Positions 1 to 8,478 of a stretch of 64,000 bases of DNA are shown here, one piece after another. Both the position numbers and the translations under genes were made by a program. The stretch is from Microbulbifer aggregans (GTDB taxonomy: Bacteria; Pseudomonadota; Gammaproteobacteria; Pseudomonadales; Cellvibrionaceae), in assembly GCF_020524005.1 (NCBI RefSeq), contig NZ_JAIVKK010000005.1:248001-312000 (forward strand), read 5' to 3'. Below the pieces are notes generated by a model, which saw only the letters and a list, made by a program, of their open reading frames with translations, ran no database searches and had not been told where the DNA came from. The first letter of the stretch is position 1, and each line of letters opens with the position of its first letter.

Positions 1-980
1 GCCGCTATGCCGATCAGCATGGCCAGCCATTGCTGGTAAAACATATCAAACGTAATCACCAGCCCCATAATCACGAAAATCAACGCGTTAAACAGGAGTT
101 CAAGCCATTCCCAGGTGGGTTCCGCGTGTACTAGAAAAGATTCGTGCTGTTCACGCAAACACGCGCGCGCAACAATCGCGCACACCATGACCGACAAAAT
201 ACCCGACACCCTTACCACGTGCTCTGCCAGATAAAAACTGCCGAACGCCGCAAGCACCAGAACCATTAAAGCCGCACCGGCGGAGGCGATAAACAGAATT
301 ACAATCGCAGTCAGCAGGCCACAAATGGCACCAATGGCGAGTCCGCCAAAAAATACCGCGGAAAAATACAGGGAAAAACCACCTGCACCGGTAATTAGCT
401 CTCCAGTAGCGCTCGCGCCCTCCATCACACTATGAGTCGCAATACCCAATACAAAAGTAAACAATACAATCGCCGCGGCATCATTAAACAGACTCTCACC
501 TTCCACTAACGTCAATAGCTCTCCATTGGCGTCTCGCTCACGCAGCCGCGTCACCACCGCAATCGGGTCGGTCGCCACAAGAATCGCACCGGTCAGTAAA
601 GCCGCCAGCCAGGGAAAGCCCTCAGGATGATAGATTCCGAAATACACCAATGCTGCGGTAATCAGCATGCAAACCACAACACCCAGCGTAGAGAGGAGGA
701 TGATCGGTCCAAGCCATTGGAAAAGCATTTGCGGGTCTATTTTCCAGGCGGAGCCGAAAATCAGAACAGGCAGAATGACGAAGAACACCAGGTGATGCAG
801 GTTCTCGGCGCGCAGACCGGTGTCGTAATCCAGCACGGGCAGCAACATTCCGGCGAGCACGCCGGCAATCAGGCAACCGAGCGTATTGTCGCGCCCGAGA
901 AGCCGTGCAATTGCCAAACCGAATACTGCGGCCACCGCCATGTAGAGGCCCTGACCAACCAGGGTAGTTACACCATCCAT
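1..980 (-). CDS. Na+/H+ antiporter, CPA1/NhaP-type (3' end outside window)
   Basis: Integral membrane cation/proton exchanger; the first 326 residues are visible and the C-terminus runs off the left edge. Translating the minus strand from the ATG at 978-980 gives a continuous, very hydrophobic reading frame with many membrane segments. The CPA1 hallmark ATDPIAVV lies at about residues 136-143 and EGESLFNDAAA at about 160-170; in this family the TDP and ND residues line the ion path. An AAGGGAAAGG-like ribosome site precedes the ATG. It starts 38 bp after the stop of the FMN glutamate-synthase-like gene on the same strand, so the two are probably co-transcribed. Family assignment is firm; whether it moves Na+, K+ or Li+ cannot be read from the sequence. 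Confidence 0.88.
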   Translation of the reverse strand, partial: MDGVTTLVGQGLYMAVAAVFGLAIARLLGRDNTLGCLIAGVLAGMLLPVLDYDTGLRAENLHHLVFFVILPVLIFGSAWKIDPQMLFQWLGPIILLSTLGVVVCMLITAALVYFGIYHPEGFPWLAALLTGAILVATDPIAVVTRLRERDANGELLTLVEGESLFNDAAAIVLFTFVLGIATHSVMEGASATGELITGAGGFSLYFSAVFFGGLAIGAICGLLTAIVILFIASAGAALMVLVLAAFGSFYLAEHVVRVSGILSVMVCAIVARACLREQHESFLVHAEPTWEWLELLFNALIFVIMGLVITFDMFYQQWLAMLIGIA

Positions 981-1018
981 ACCTTTCCCTTATTCCATTA
1001 CTACGCTGGCCACGTTGC

Positions 1019-2557
1019 TCAGTCGCGGTCTGACGCAATCACGGATTTCGGCTTTACATCCGGCACCGTATCCGAGAGCGGCATCGGCACACCGCGCTCG
1101 TTGATAACTTCCACATCGGAGCGACGCAGCTGGCGTGGCTCGGCTACACCGCAGGAATGCGCGATGGTACCCACTTCATATGCCATATTGCGCGCGTAGT
1201 TATAAACCCGCTCCGCCTTGTCCATGGGATCCAGTCCCTGCTGCAAATCCGGGTTGTGGGTCGTCACGCCGGTCGGACAGGTATTGCGATTGCACTGCAT
1301 GGCCTGGATACAACCAAGGGCAAACATAAAGCCGCGGCCACAATTGATGAAATCGGCCCCCATCGCCAGAGCCCAGGCCACCATGGAGGGGGTCAGCAGC
1401 TTGCCCGCGCAAATAATCTTGATGCGATCGCGCAGGCCGTATTGCGCCAGAAGATCCACCACTAAAGGCAGGCTGCGGTTTAGCGGCAACCCCATGTAAT
1501 CCATCAGGCTCTGGGGCGCAGCACCGCTGCCGCCATCTGCGCTGTCGATCGTGATAAAGTCCGGCGCCGACTCGATTCCGCGCTGTTGAATGGTTTCGCA
1601 CAACTCGTGCAACCAGTTGCTGCTACCAATCACACACTTGAACCCGGTCGGTTTGCCGGTGACTTCGCGGATATGCCCGATCATATCCAGCAACCCACCT
1701 ACATCCCTGAACTCGGGGTGGCCATTGGGGCTGATGGAATCCTCTCCAACATGGATACCGCGCACGGCAGCAATTTCCGGTGTGACCTTGATTCCAGGCA
1801 GGATTCCTCCTTTACCGGGCTTGGCGCCCTGAGAGAGCTTCAACTCAAACATCTTCACCTGCTCATACGCCGCCACTTCCGCCAGCTTCTTGTCGGACAG
1901 GTTGCCTTCTTTGTCACGCACGCCGTATTTCGCGGTGCCAATCTGAAACACAATGTCGCAACCACCAGACAAATGATGGGACGAAAGACCACCCTCCCCG
2001 GTGTTCAGCCAGATCCCGGCCTTTTTGGCGCCCTTGGATAAAGCCGTCACCGCTGGCACGGACAAAGCGCCAAAGCTCATTCCGGAAATATTGAAGATGG
2101 ATCGGGTGGTATAAGGCATGCGTGCCACGCCGGCGCCAACGGTAACTTCACGCGGTGGCACGGCATCCTTGGCCAGGGTGGGAAACGGGTGATTGAGAAA
2201 AACGATATCCCCGGGCTGGTTCAAAGGCCGGGTGGAACCGAAAGCTAGCGTAGAATCGATGTTCTTTGCGGCGCGGTAAACCCAGCTGCGCTGGGCTCGA
2301 TTGAAGGGCATCTCCTCGCGATCCAGCGCAAAGAAATACTGGCGAAAAAACTCGCCGAGGTGCTCGAACTGATAGCGAAACCGCCCCAGTACCGGAAAGT
2401 TGCGCCGTATGGCATGTTTTGTCTGACGGATGTCTGACAGGTAGATGTACACCACATACAGCACCAGCAGTACCAATCCAAAAGCAAAAAACAGTGCAAA
2501 AAGCTGCAGTACTTTTACCGCAAACCCCTGAATAGCGGCTACCGCCTGAAGATCCAT
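1019..2557 (-). CDS. FMN-binding glutamate synthase family protein, membrane-anchored
   Basis: A 512-residue protein carrying the glutamate synthase alpha-barrel (GltB central/FMN domain) but no glutaminase or NAD(P)H subunit. A hydrophobic segment at about residues 15-40 suggests an N-terminal membrane anchor. The barrel follows, with GKGGILPG, DSADGGSGAAP and AGKLLTP motifs typical of the FMN/2-oxoglutarate site. A cysteine cluster (INCGRGFMFALGCIQ followed by CNRNTCPTG) corresponds to the 3Fe-4S ligands of glutamate synthase. Stand-alone proteins of this type are widespread, and their true substrate is generally unknown. The Na+/H+ antiporter follows 38 bp downstream. Real glutamate synthase activity should not be assumed because the amidotransferase half is missing here. 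Confidence 0.85.
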   Translation of the reverse strand: MDLQAVAAIQGFAVKVLQLFALFFAFGLVLLVLYVVYIYLSDIRQTKHAIRRNFPVLGRFRYQFEHLGEFFRQYFFALDREEMPFNRAQRSWVYRAAKNIDSTLAFGSTRPLNQPGDIVFLNHPFPTLAKDAVPPREVTVGAGVARMPYTTRSIFNISGMSFGALSVPAVTALSKGAKKAGIWLNTGEGGLSSHHLSGGCDIVFQIGTAKYGVRDKEGNLSDKKLAEVAAYEQVKMFELKLSQGAKPGKGGILPGIKVTPEIAAVRGIHVGEDSISPNGHPEFRDVGGLLDMIGHIREVTGKPTGFKCVIGSSNWLHELCETIQQRGIESAPDFITIDSADGGSGAAPQSLMDYMGLPLNRSLPLVVDLLAQYGLRDRIKIICAGKLLTPSMVAWALAMGADFINCGRGFMFALGCIQAMQCNRNTCPTGVTTHNPDLQQGLDPMDKAERVYNYARNMAYEVGTIAHSCGVAEPRQLRRSDVEVINERGVPMPLSDTVPDVKPKSVIASDRD

Positions 2558-2921
2558 TCCAGCGTCCCTGTATTGCGCGACCAGTCGCGTTTGTTATCGG
2601 CTATCCGGCAATTGTATGTCTTACAAAGCCACCTTGAACACCATCTACGCCTCAACCCCCACCCTCAGCGGATTGCACTCACTACCCGGTCAATAAACCC
2701 TGCACCCGGGAGAGCAAGTGGATTTCACGCATCCTGCAGTTCAACCTGCCTGGTTTGTATTGCCAGGGGCAAGCCTATATTCTCAGCTCCCACGGAAGTG
2801 TTTCCTGACCACATAAACGGACGTGGCGGAGACTTCCGATGCATGGGCAAACGTTACAGTTGTCCAGTATTCACTGTGTATTTGCATTCACAGCAGGGTT
2901 ACCAAGGAAAGGATTCACCCT
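2558..2921. other. Intergenic region without a recognisable gene
   Basis: This 364-bp stretch separates the divergently transcribed FMN protein and DUF2279 gene and must hold both promoters. I found no convincing coding frame. The only small palindrome noticed is CGCGAC-CA-GTCGCG at about 2577-2590. No clear -35/-10 pair stood out. Confidence 0.4.
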
Positions 2922-3791
2922 ATGGGAAGCGTTGTAACGCTACTTCGCGCCGCCGGTCTGGCGCTGCCACTCCTGTTTTCGTCATTGACCTCCGCCGAAA
3001 CCATCAATTGGGCGAACAGCAAAAAGTCCCTGGCAGACGCCAAATATGAGATTGGCGCAATCGCAGGTGGAATCACCTATCTCGGCGCAAAAGAGTGGAA
3101 TTGGGGCAGCTCCTCGTTCAAGTTCAACGAGGAGGGTTGGTTTGGCATGGATACGGGCAGTGGCGGGGTCGACAAGCTGGGGCACATGTACTCCTCCTAT
3201 CTGATTACCGAAGCCATAGGCCACGGTCTGTCCAGAAATAACGAGGCAGATTTCGCCGCAACCTATAGCGCGCTGTGGGCCAGCAGTTTGATGCTGTATG
3301 TGGAGCTGTTCGATGGCTATTCTGCTGATCACGGCTTTTCCTATGAAGACGTGGTTTTCAATTCCTCGGGCATCGCGCTCTCATACTTCAGAACCCGGTA
3401 CCCTGAACTCAAACAGCTCGTGGATTATCGTCTCGACTATGTCCCCTCAAAAGGCATGAAAGGATTCCACCCTGTGACGGACTACACGGGGATGCGCTAT
3501 CTCCTGGCATTCAAGGCCGCCGGCATACCTGAACTGAACAACACCCCGCTCAAGTATCTCGAGCTCAATCTGGGCTATTCAGCACAAGGGTTCAAAGCAG
3601 AGGATGCGCCCTACTTTCCAGAGCGAAAATCGGAGTTTTTTGTCGGTATCAGCCTTAACCTGGACGAACTTCTATTCAAACCTTTCGCGCGGCAGCTTGG
3701 GGCGGCGGGGAAATACAGTTCAACGTTGTCACACTACTATCAGCCGCGAGGAAGCTATCTCAAGTCCTCACTGCACGAGCGTGACGAATAG
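2922..3791 (+). CDS. DUF2279 (YfiM-like) periplasmic/outer-membrane protein
   Basis: A 289-residue exported protein of the DUF2279 family, related to the YfiM lipoprotein; its function is unknown. I chose the ATG at 2922 because an AAGGAAAGG ribosome site lies just before it and because it opens a classic signal peptide (MGSVVTLLRAAGLALPLL, cleavage probably after SLTSA). There is no lipobox cysteine, so this copy is probably not a lipoprotein. The family signature GGVDKLGHMYSSY sits at about residue 80, followed by SADHGFSYEDVVFNSSGI. The C-terminal half resembles beta-strands. It stands alone between divergent and co-directional neighbours. Assignment to the family is good; any role in cell-envelope maintenance is inference. 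Confidence 0.78.
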   Translation: MGSVVTLLRAAGLALPLLFSSLTSAETINWANSKKSLADAKYEIGAIAGGITYLGAKEWNWGSSSFKFNEEGWFGMDTGSGGVDKLGHMYSSYLITEAIGHGLSRNNEADFAATYSALWASSLMLYVELFDGYSADHGFSYEDVVFNSSGIALSYFRTRYPELKQLVDYRLDYVPSKGMKGFHPVTDYTGMRYLLAFKAAGIPELNNTPLKYLELNLGYSAQGFKAEDAPYFPERKSEFFVGISLNLDELLFKPFARQLGAAGKYSSTLSHYYQPRGSYLKSSLHERDE

Positions 3792-3879
3792 CGACATACG
3801 CTGGGGCACACTGTGATGGCAGGCCAGCTGCGCAACAGCCTGATCCGGTGAATTTATAGTCTCACTAAAGCCTTGCGCG

Positions 3880-5025
3880 ATGGCCAGCCACACGCCTAAA
3901 CTGTATATTCATACAGCAAACGAAAGCGGAACGAGCTTGGCTAACGATAGCCCCTGCAGCCCCCCACAAATTCACAAAGGCCGTGGCGCCACCAGTAACC
4001 TTGCCGGGCGCTTCGCGGAGCATACCTCTGCGCGGGAAAACGACGGCTGGCAGCTGGAGATTGAACCTCAGGGGCCTGTTGCGACGGAGGCGATAGAAGA
4101 AAAAGCCAAAAGCATTATTGCTACCAATAGCTCGCCTGACCTGCCCTTCAGCCAATCAATCAATCCCTACCGGGGCTGTGAACACGGCTGTATCTACTGC
4201 TACGCCCGCCCGGCTCACGCCTATATGGACCTGTCCCCCGGGCTGGATTTTGAAACCCGCCTGTTTTTCAAACCCAATGCCGCGGAACTTCTCGAACAGG
4301 CCCTGCGCAAGCCGAGCTATCGCTGTACGCCGATCGCTCTCGGTACCAATACCGATCCCTACCAGCCACTTGAAAAAGACAAACGCATCACCCGGCAAAT
4401 ACTGGAAACCCTGCAGCGCTTTCAACACCCTGTGACCATTATTACTAAAGGCCAACTAATCCTGCGCGACCTGCCACTACTGGCCGAAATGGCGAGCGAC
4501 GGGCTGGCCCGCGTTGCGATCAGCGTCACCACGCTGGACAACGCGCTGAAGCGCGTACTGGAACCTCGCACCGCTGGCCCAGCAGCGCGCCTGCGAATGA
4601 TTGAGGCTCTGAGTGATGCAGGGATTCCCACCTCGGTGATGGCTGCACCAGTGATTCCCGCCCTCAACGATTCAGAGCTGGAAAGTATTCTGGGCCGATC
4701 CAGGGAAGCCGGCGCCGATCAGGCAGCCTACATTCTTTTGCGCCTGCCACACGAAGTGGCACCCTTGTTTCGGCAATGGCTCTCTGAACACTACCCACAG
4801 CGAGCCGACCACGTGATGAGTCTGATACAGCAAAGCCGCGGCGGCCGCGATAATCAGAGTGAATTCGGCCAACGTCAGACCGGTACCGGGGTCTTCGCAC
4901 AATTACTCGAGCAACGGTTTCAGGTAAGCTGTCGCAGGCTTGGATTCAACCGGGCCAGACTAGCACTCGACTGTAACAGGTTCACAGTCCCTCCCAGGGC
5001 TGGAGACCAACACAGTCTTTTTTGA
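3880..5025 (+). CDS. PA0069 family radical SAM protein
   Basis: A 381-residue radical S-adenosylmethionine enzyme of the PA0069/Rv2578c type, distantly related to spore photoproduct lyase. The 4Fe-4S motif CEHGCIYC (cysteines 100, 104 and 107, CX3CX2C) is followed by the characteristic YARPAHAY and GLDFE. A second conserved block, ALGTNTDPYQPLEK, follows. The first about 85 residues are a hydrophilic extension without a clear domain. The substrate is unknown; members are common in proteobacteria. The start used is the first in-frame ATG; no strong ribosome site precedes it, so the true start could lie somewhat further in. The neighbouring GIY-YIG gene follows after 34 bp. Confidence 0.85.
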   Translation: MASHTPKLYIHTANESGTSLANDSPCSPPQIHKGRGATSNLAGRFAEHTSARENDGWQLEIEPQGPVATEAIEEKAKSIIATNSSPDLPFSQSINPYRGCEHGCIYCYARPAHAYMDLSPGLDFETRLFFKPNAAELLEQALRKPSYRCTPIALGTNTDPYQPLEKDKRITRQILETLQRFQHPVTIITKGQLILRDLPLLAEMASDGLARVAISVTTLDNALKRVLEPRTAGPAARLRMIEALSDAGIPTSVMAAPVIPALNDSELESILGRSREAGADQAAYILLRLPHEVAPLFRQWLSEHYPQRADHVMSLIQQSRGGRDNQSEFGQRQTGTGVFAQLLEQRFQVSCRRLGFNRARLALDCNRFTVPPRAGDQHSLF

Positions 5026-5059
5026 GTGAATTGAATAACGCAGGATTTTTGGAACTGTT

Positions 5060-5356
5060 TTGGCTGGCTGGTTTGTTTACTTGATCCGCACCCATAGCGG
5101 CTCGCTCTATACCGGAGTTACCCGGGACGTGGAGCGCCGCTTTGCCGAGCACAACAGCGGTGGACCGAAAGCGGCCAAAGCACTGCGAGGGCGCGGCCCG
5201 CTTTCACTGGTATTCCAATGTGGCATGCGCAGTAAATCCGACGCGCTCAAGCTGGAAGCCGAGATCAAGCGCTGGCCCAAGCACAAGAAAGAACAGCTTG
5301 TTCAAAGCGGCCCAGCGATGCTGGTGGATTACCAGGGAATCTCACTGCCATCGTAA
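5060..5356 (+). CDS. GIY-YIG nuclease family protein (YhbQ/UPF0213-like)
   Basis: A 98-residue single-domain GIY-YIG protein, full length for the small YhbQ-like group. The core strands read WFVYLIRTHSGSLYTGVT at residues 4-21, where VYL and YTG replace GIY and YIG. They are followed by the conserved arginine of VERRFAEHNSG and the metal-binding glutamate of LKLEAEIKRWPKHKKEQL. It starts with TTG at 5060; no ATG is available in frame and the ribosome site is weak. Its last 28 bp overlap the end of the oppositely transcribed SDR gene. Biological role is not established for these small members; nuclease activity on branched DNA is only a family-level possibility. Confidence 0.85.
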   Translation: MAGWFVYLIRTHSGSLYTGVTRDVERRFAEHNSGGPKAAKALRGRGPLSLVFQCGMRSKSDALKLEAEIKRWPKHKKEQLVQSGPAMLVDYQGISLPS

Positions 5357-6024
5357 TTGTAAAAGTGGCCACTCTGATCCGGTGTCGCTTGCAGTAATAG
5401 CCGTTTCAGCCCATCTACACTCTCTTCCACCGGAAGCAACGCATTTGGCCCGCCCATTTCGGTCTTGGCCCACCCCGGGTGCAGGGCCATCACAGTGACG
5501 CCCTGCCCAGCCAAATCCACTGACAGGCTTTTCACCACCTGATTGACAGCGGTTTTTGACGATCGGTACATATACCCACCACCGGAACTATTGTCAGCGA
5601 TGCTGCCCACTTTGCTGCTCAGCACCCCCACCACCTTGTTGCTGCCGGCAAGCAGATTCGGCAAAAAGGTCTCTACAAGTTTATAGGGAGATATGGTGTT
5701 GACCTCGAGCACTTTCCGCCACTCATCGACATCCACATTGCCAAAGCTGACGCCTTTGGGCCCGTAATAACCGGCGTTACTGCACAGGATATCCAGCGGG
5801 CGGCCATCCAGCTGGCGGGCGAGATCCGCCATTTGCCCATAATCGGTCACATCCAGCGTATGCACTTCGATATTTTTGAATTCAGTAGCAAGGTCGCCCA
5901 GTTCCCAGGCCGCGGCGGGATTGCGACAGGTGGCGATCACCTCCCAGCCTGCAGCGCTGAATTGACGAGTCATTTCCAGGCCGATACCCCGGCTGCAGCC
6001 GGTGATGAAAATGGTGCCGGGCAT
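5329..6024 (-). CDS. SDR family short-chain oxidoreductase
   Basis: A 231-residue NAD(P)-dependent short-chain dehydrogenase. The Rossmann motif TGCSRGIG lies at residues 8-15, LDVTD at about 57-61, CSNAGYYG (the NAG motif) at about 81-88, and the catalytic YRSSK (YxxxK) at about 152-156, with LSSKVGS just before it supplying the catalytic serine. GGAGG stands a short distance before the ATG, so the start is secure. It is monocistronic, divergent from the DUF3301 gene, and its 3' end overlaps the GIY-YIG gene tail to tail. Closest in style to C-factor/carbonyl-reductase-like SDRs; substrate unknown. Confidence 0.9.
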   Translation of the reverse strand: MPGTIFITGCSRGIGLEMTRQFSAAGWEVIATCRNPAAAWELGDLATEFKNIEVHTLDVTDYGQMADLARQLDGRPLDILCSNAGYYGPKGVSFGNVDVDEWRKVLEVNTISPYKLVETFLPNLLAGSNKVVGVLSSKVGSIADNSSGGGYMYRSSKTAVNQVVKSLSVDLAGQGVTVMALHPGWAKTEMGGPNALLPVEESVDGLKRLLLQATPDQSGHFYNYDGSEIPW

Positions 6025-6080
6025 AGTCCCTCCTCTAGTGGTATTCTTGCGCGCTCGAAAGATAGCAAAATGAAGCGGCT

Positions 6081-6401
6081 ATGTATTACTCACTGGGCGA
6101 TCTGTTCTGGATATTCCTGCTGATCCTCGCGGTCTGGTACTTCTGGTCCGGTATGGCGGCCAAAGACCGGGTGCGGAGAATCGTTAAGGCGCACTGCGCC
6201 GAAACCGGTGTTCAACTGCTGGACGATACGGTCATGCTGACACGCACCCGCCTGAAGCGCGACCGCAGTGGCCAGGTACGCCTTCGCCGGCAGTATGAGT
6301 TCGAATTCACGTCCACTGGTGAGCGCCGCTACAGCGGTATCGCCACACTCCATGGACAGCGCATTACCCAGATCCAGCTCTCCCCATACCACATGGCCTG
6401 A
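6081..6401 (+). CDS. DUF3301 domain protein, small membrane protein
   Basis: A 106-residue protein with one N-terminal membrane helix (about residues 8-26) followed by a basic cytoplasmic domain. The C-terminal signature RRQYEFEFTSTGERRYSG with QIQLSPY near the end matches the DUF3301 family found in gammaproteobacteria. Function unknown. It is the first gene of a plus-strand run and is followed after 22 bp by the DUF1653 gene. Confidence 0.8.
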   Translation: MYYSLGDLFWIFLLILAVWYFWSGMAAKDRVRRIVKAHCAETGVQLLDDTVMLTRTRLKRDRSGQVRLRRQYEFEFTSTGERRYSGIATLHGQRITQIQLSPYHMA

Positions 6402-6423
6402 CAACGGCCCCGCAAGGAAACGT

Positions 6424-6636
6424 ATGCAGAAAGGTATCTATCGCCATTACAAGGGCAATCTTTACCACTTGATGGAAATTGCCACGCACAGTGAAACCGG
6501 GGAACAACTGGCCATCTATCGCGCTCTGTATGATGAGTACGGCGTGTGGGCCAGGCCCCTGGCAATGTTCGCAGAGACCATCGATAAAGACGGCCAGCAG
6601 ATTCCCCGTTTTGCCCTGGAAAAAGCGCTCGACTGA
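6424..6636 (+). CDS. DUF1653 domain protein
   Basis: A 70-residue protein that is essentially one DUF1653 domain: GIYRHYKGNLYHLMEIA, then YRALYDEYGVWARPLAMF, then a short basic tail. AAGGAA lies just before the ATG at 6424, which settles the start. The family is small, soluble and uncharacterised; the aromatic-rich SH3-like fold suggests a binding role, but that is inference. It sits between DUF3301 and the saccharopine-dehydrogenase-like gene and may share their transcript. Confidence 0.85.
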   Translation: MQKGIYRHYKGNLYHLMEIATHSETGEQLAIYRALYDEYGVWARPLAMFAETIDKDGQQIPRFALEKALD

Positions 6637-6686
6637 GCACCACTCCACAGTTGCCGCCACAAAACCAAAAAAAACAAGGATTCACG

Positions 6687-7754
6687 GTGAACAACAAGCA
6701 GATCATGATTTATGGCGCCTACGGCTATACCGGCGAGCTGATCGCACGCAAAGCTGTGGCCAAGGGACTGAAGCCCATTCTGTCCGGCCGCAACGCCAGT
6801 AAACTGCGCCCGCTGGCTACGGAATTGGGGCTGCCCGCCATCGCCGTAAGCCTCGACGACGAAGACGTACTGGCACGCACCCTGAAGGATGTTGCCGTAG
6901 TCATCCACTGCGCCGGGCCCTTTTCAGCTACCGCAGAGCCGATGATGCGCGCCTGTATCGCCAGTGGCACCCACTATCAGGACATCACCGGCGAAATGGC
7001 GGTATACCTCCAGGCCCACGCGCTCGACAGCGAGGCCAAAGCCGCCAACGTGGTACTCTGCCCTGGCACCGGTTTCGACGTTATTCCCACCGACTGCCTG
7101 GCCGCAGCGCTGCACAAAGCCATGCCAAGTGCCACCCACCTGACCCTGGGGTTTGACTCGGACTCTGGTCTCAGCCCCGGTACCGCGAAAACCTCGGTCG
7201 AGAGCTTGGGTGTGGGTGGTGCCGTACGCCGCAACGGCAAGATTGAAACCATTCCCCACGGGGAGCTAACGCGCAAGATCAATTTCGGGCGCGGCGAGAA
7301 ATTTGCCGTAGCCATTCCCTGGGGCGACGTGGCTACCGCTTACTACTCCACCGAGATACCGAATATCGAGGTGTACATTCCCATGAGCCCTAGCCGGGCG
7401 GGGAAAATGAAGAAACTGAACAAACTCCGCTGGCTGCTGCGGATGCAGTGGGTTCAGAACTGTCTCAAAGGGAAAGTAGACCGGAAAGTCCGTGGCCCCA
7501 GCGAAAACCAACGCGCCGAACAGAAAACCTGGGTGTGGGGCGAAGTGCGCAATGACCGCCGCGGAGAACGTCGCATAGGCCGGGTCACAACCGCCAATGG
7601 CTACGATTTGACCGCCAACGGCTCGCTCGCGGTTATGGATTTCCTGCTCGGCTACGACGGCCCCGGCGGATATTTCACACCCTCGAAGCTCTGTGGGCAT
7701 GACCTGGTAGAGAAATTACCCGGCTCCTCCCAGATCAAGTTCAGCATCGACTGA
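6687..7754 (+). CDS. Saccharopine dehydrogenase-like NAD(P)-binding protein (trans-acting enoyl reductase type)
   Basis: A 355-residue soluble oxidoreductase-like protein. The Rossmann motif IYGAYGYTGELIARK lies at residues 8-22, then VVIHCAGPFSATAEPMMRAC at about 72-91, typical of the saccharopine dehydrogenase/trans-acting enoyl reductase superfamily. I use the GTG at 6687, with AAGGA six bases upstream, rather than an upstream TTG at 6651 that lacks a ribosome site. Substrate is unknown: true saccharopine dehydrogenase activity is unlikely in a gammaproteobacterium, and lipid or short-chain acyl reduction is a family-level guess. Confidence 0.85.
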   Translation: MNNKQIMIYGAYGYTGELIARKAVAKGLKPILSGRNASKLRPLATELGLPAIAVSLDDEDVLARTLKDVAVVIHCAGPFSATAEPMMRACIASGTHYQDITGEMAVYLQAHALDSEAKAANVVLCPGTGFDVIPTDCLAAALHKAMPSATHLTLGFDSDSGLSPGTAKTSVESLGVGGAVRRNGKIETIPHGELTRKINFGRGEKFAVAIPWGDVATAYYSTEIPNIEVYIPMSPSRAGKMKKLNKLRWLLRMQWVQNCLKGKVDRKVRGPSENQRAEQKTWVWGEVRNDRRGERRIGRVTTANGYDLTANGSLAVMDFLLGYDGPGGYFTPSKLCGHDLVEKLPGSSQIKFSID

Positions 7755-7897
7755 CGGGCTTTCCGGCAGGCGGGACTTCGGTCTCTCCTGCCAATCCCCC
7801 ATTGCCTGCACATTACAATACCTTCCCCCATCAGGTTTCACAGACCTGACATATTTCATTCAAGTCTGCGCAATATTTCCTTCGTACTTTTACAGAC

Positions 7898-8425
7898 ATG
7901 CGAAGCTTACCTATCACCCTCAAAGCGGTAGATGTATCACTGGTACTGCGAATGGCAGAACGGGCCACCAGGCCCGCCTCCCGCAGGAACTACCTGTTGC
8001 TGTCGCGCTCCGCGGACGGCTGGCTCTACCTGCTTTCCCCGCTGCTGCTCGCGCTGGTCAATACCGGCATGGCATTGCAATTCCTCTACGTGTGCAGCGC
8101 CGCCTTCGCGGTGGAAAGATCCCTGTACTGGACCATCAAGAACACCACCAAGAGGAACCGCCCCCCTGAGGCCATACCCGGCCTGCGCTCGATCATTATT
8201 GCCAACGACCGCTTCAGCTTACCTTCAGGACACACCTCGGGTGCCTTCCTGTTTGTCACCATGATGAGCGAATGCCTGAACCCCATCTGGCTGCTGGGCT
8301 ATTTTTGGGCGGCCGGGGTGGGTATGTCACGGGTCGGGCTGGGCGTGCACTTCCCCACGGATGTATGTGCGGGCGCCCTGCTCGGCACCAGTGTGGGACT
8401 GGCAGTAAGCGGATACCTGATTTAG
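7898..8425 (+). CDS. PAP2 superfamily phosphatase
   Basis: A 175-residue membrane phosphatase of the PAP2 (lipid phosphatase) superfamily. The three catalytic motifs are all present: KNTTKRNRPP (KX6RP) at about residues 80-89, SLPSGHTSG (PSGH) at about 108-116, and SRVGLGVHFPTD (SRX5HX3D) at about 148-159. Hydrophobic segments surround them. The active site in this family faces the periplasm and removes phosphate from lipid carriers such as undecaprenyl pyrophosphate or phosphatidic acid. It is followed after 53 bp by a VC2487-type glycosyltransferase, a pairing that suggests work on a lipid-linked sugar, though neither substrate is known. Confidence 0.88.
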   Translation: MRSLPITLKAVDVSLVLRMAERATRPASRRNYLLLSRSADGWLYLLSPLLLALVNTGMALQFLYVCSAAFAVERSLYWTIKNTTKRNRPPEAIPGLRSIIIANDRFSLPSGHTSGAFLFVTMMSECLNPIWLLGYFWAAGVGMSRVGLGVHFPTDVCAGALLGTSVGLAVSGYLI

Positions 8426-8478
8426 CCCAACACCTGCACACCTTTAACCCGTCAAAGGGCCTCGACTGGAGCATTGCA

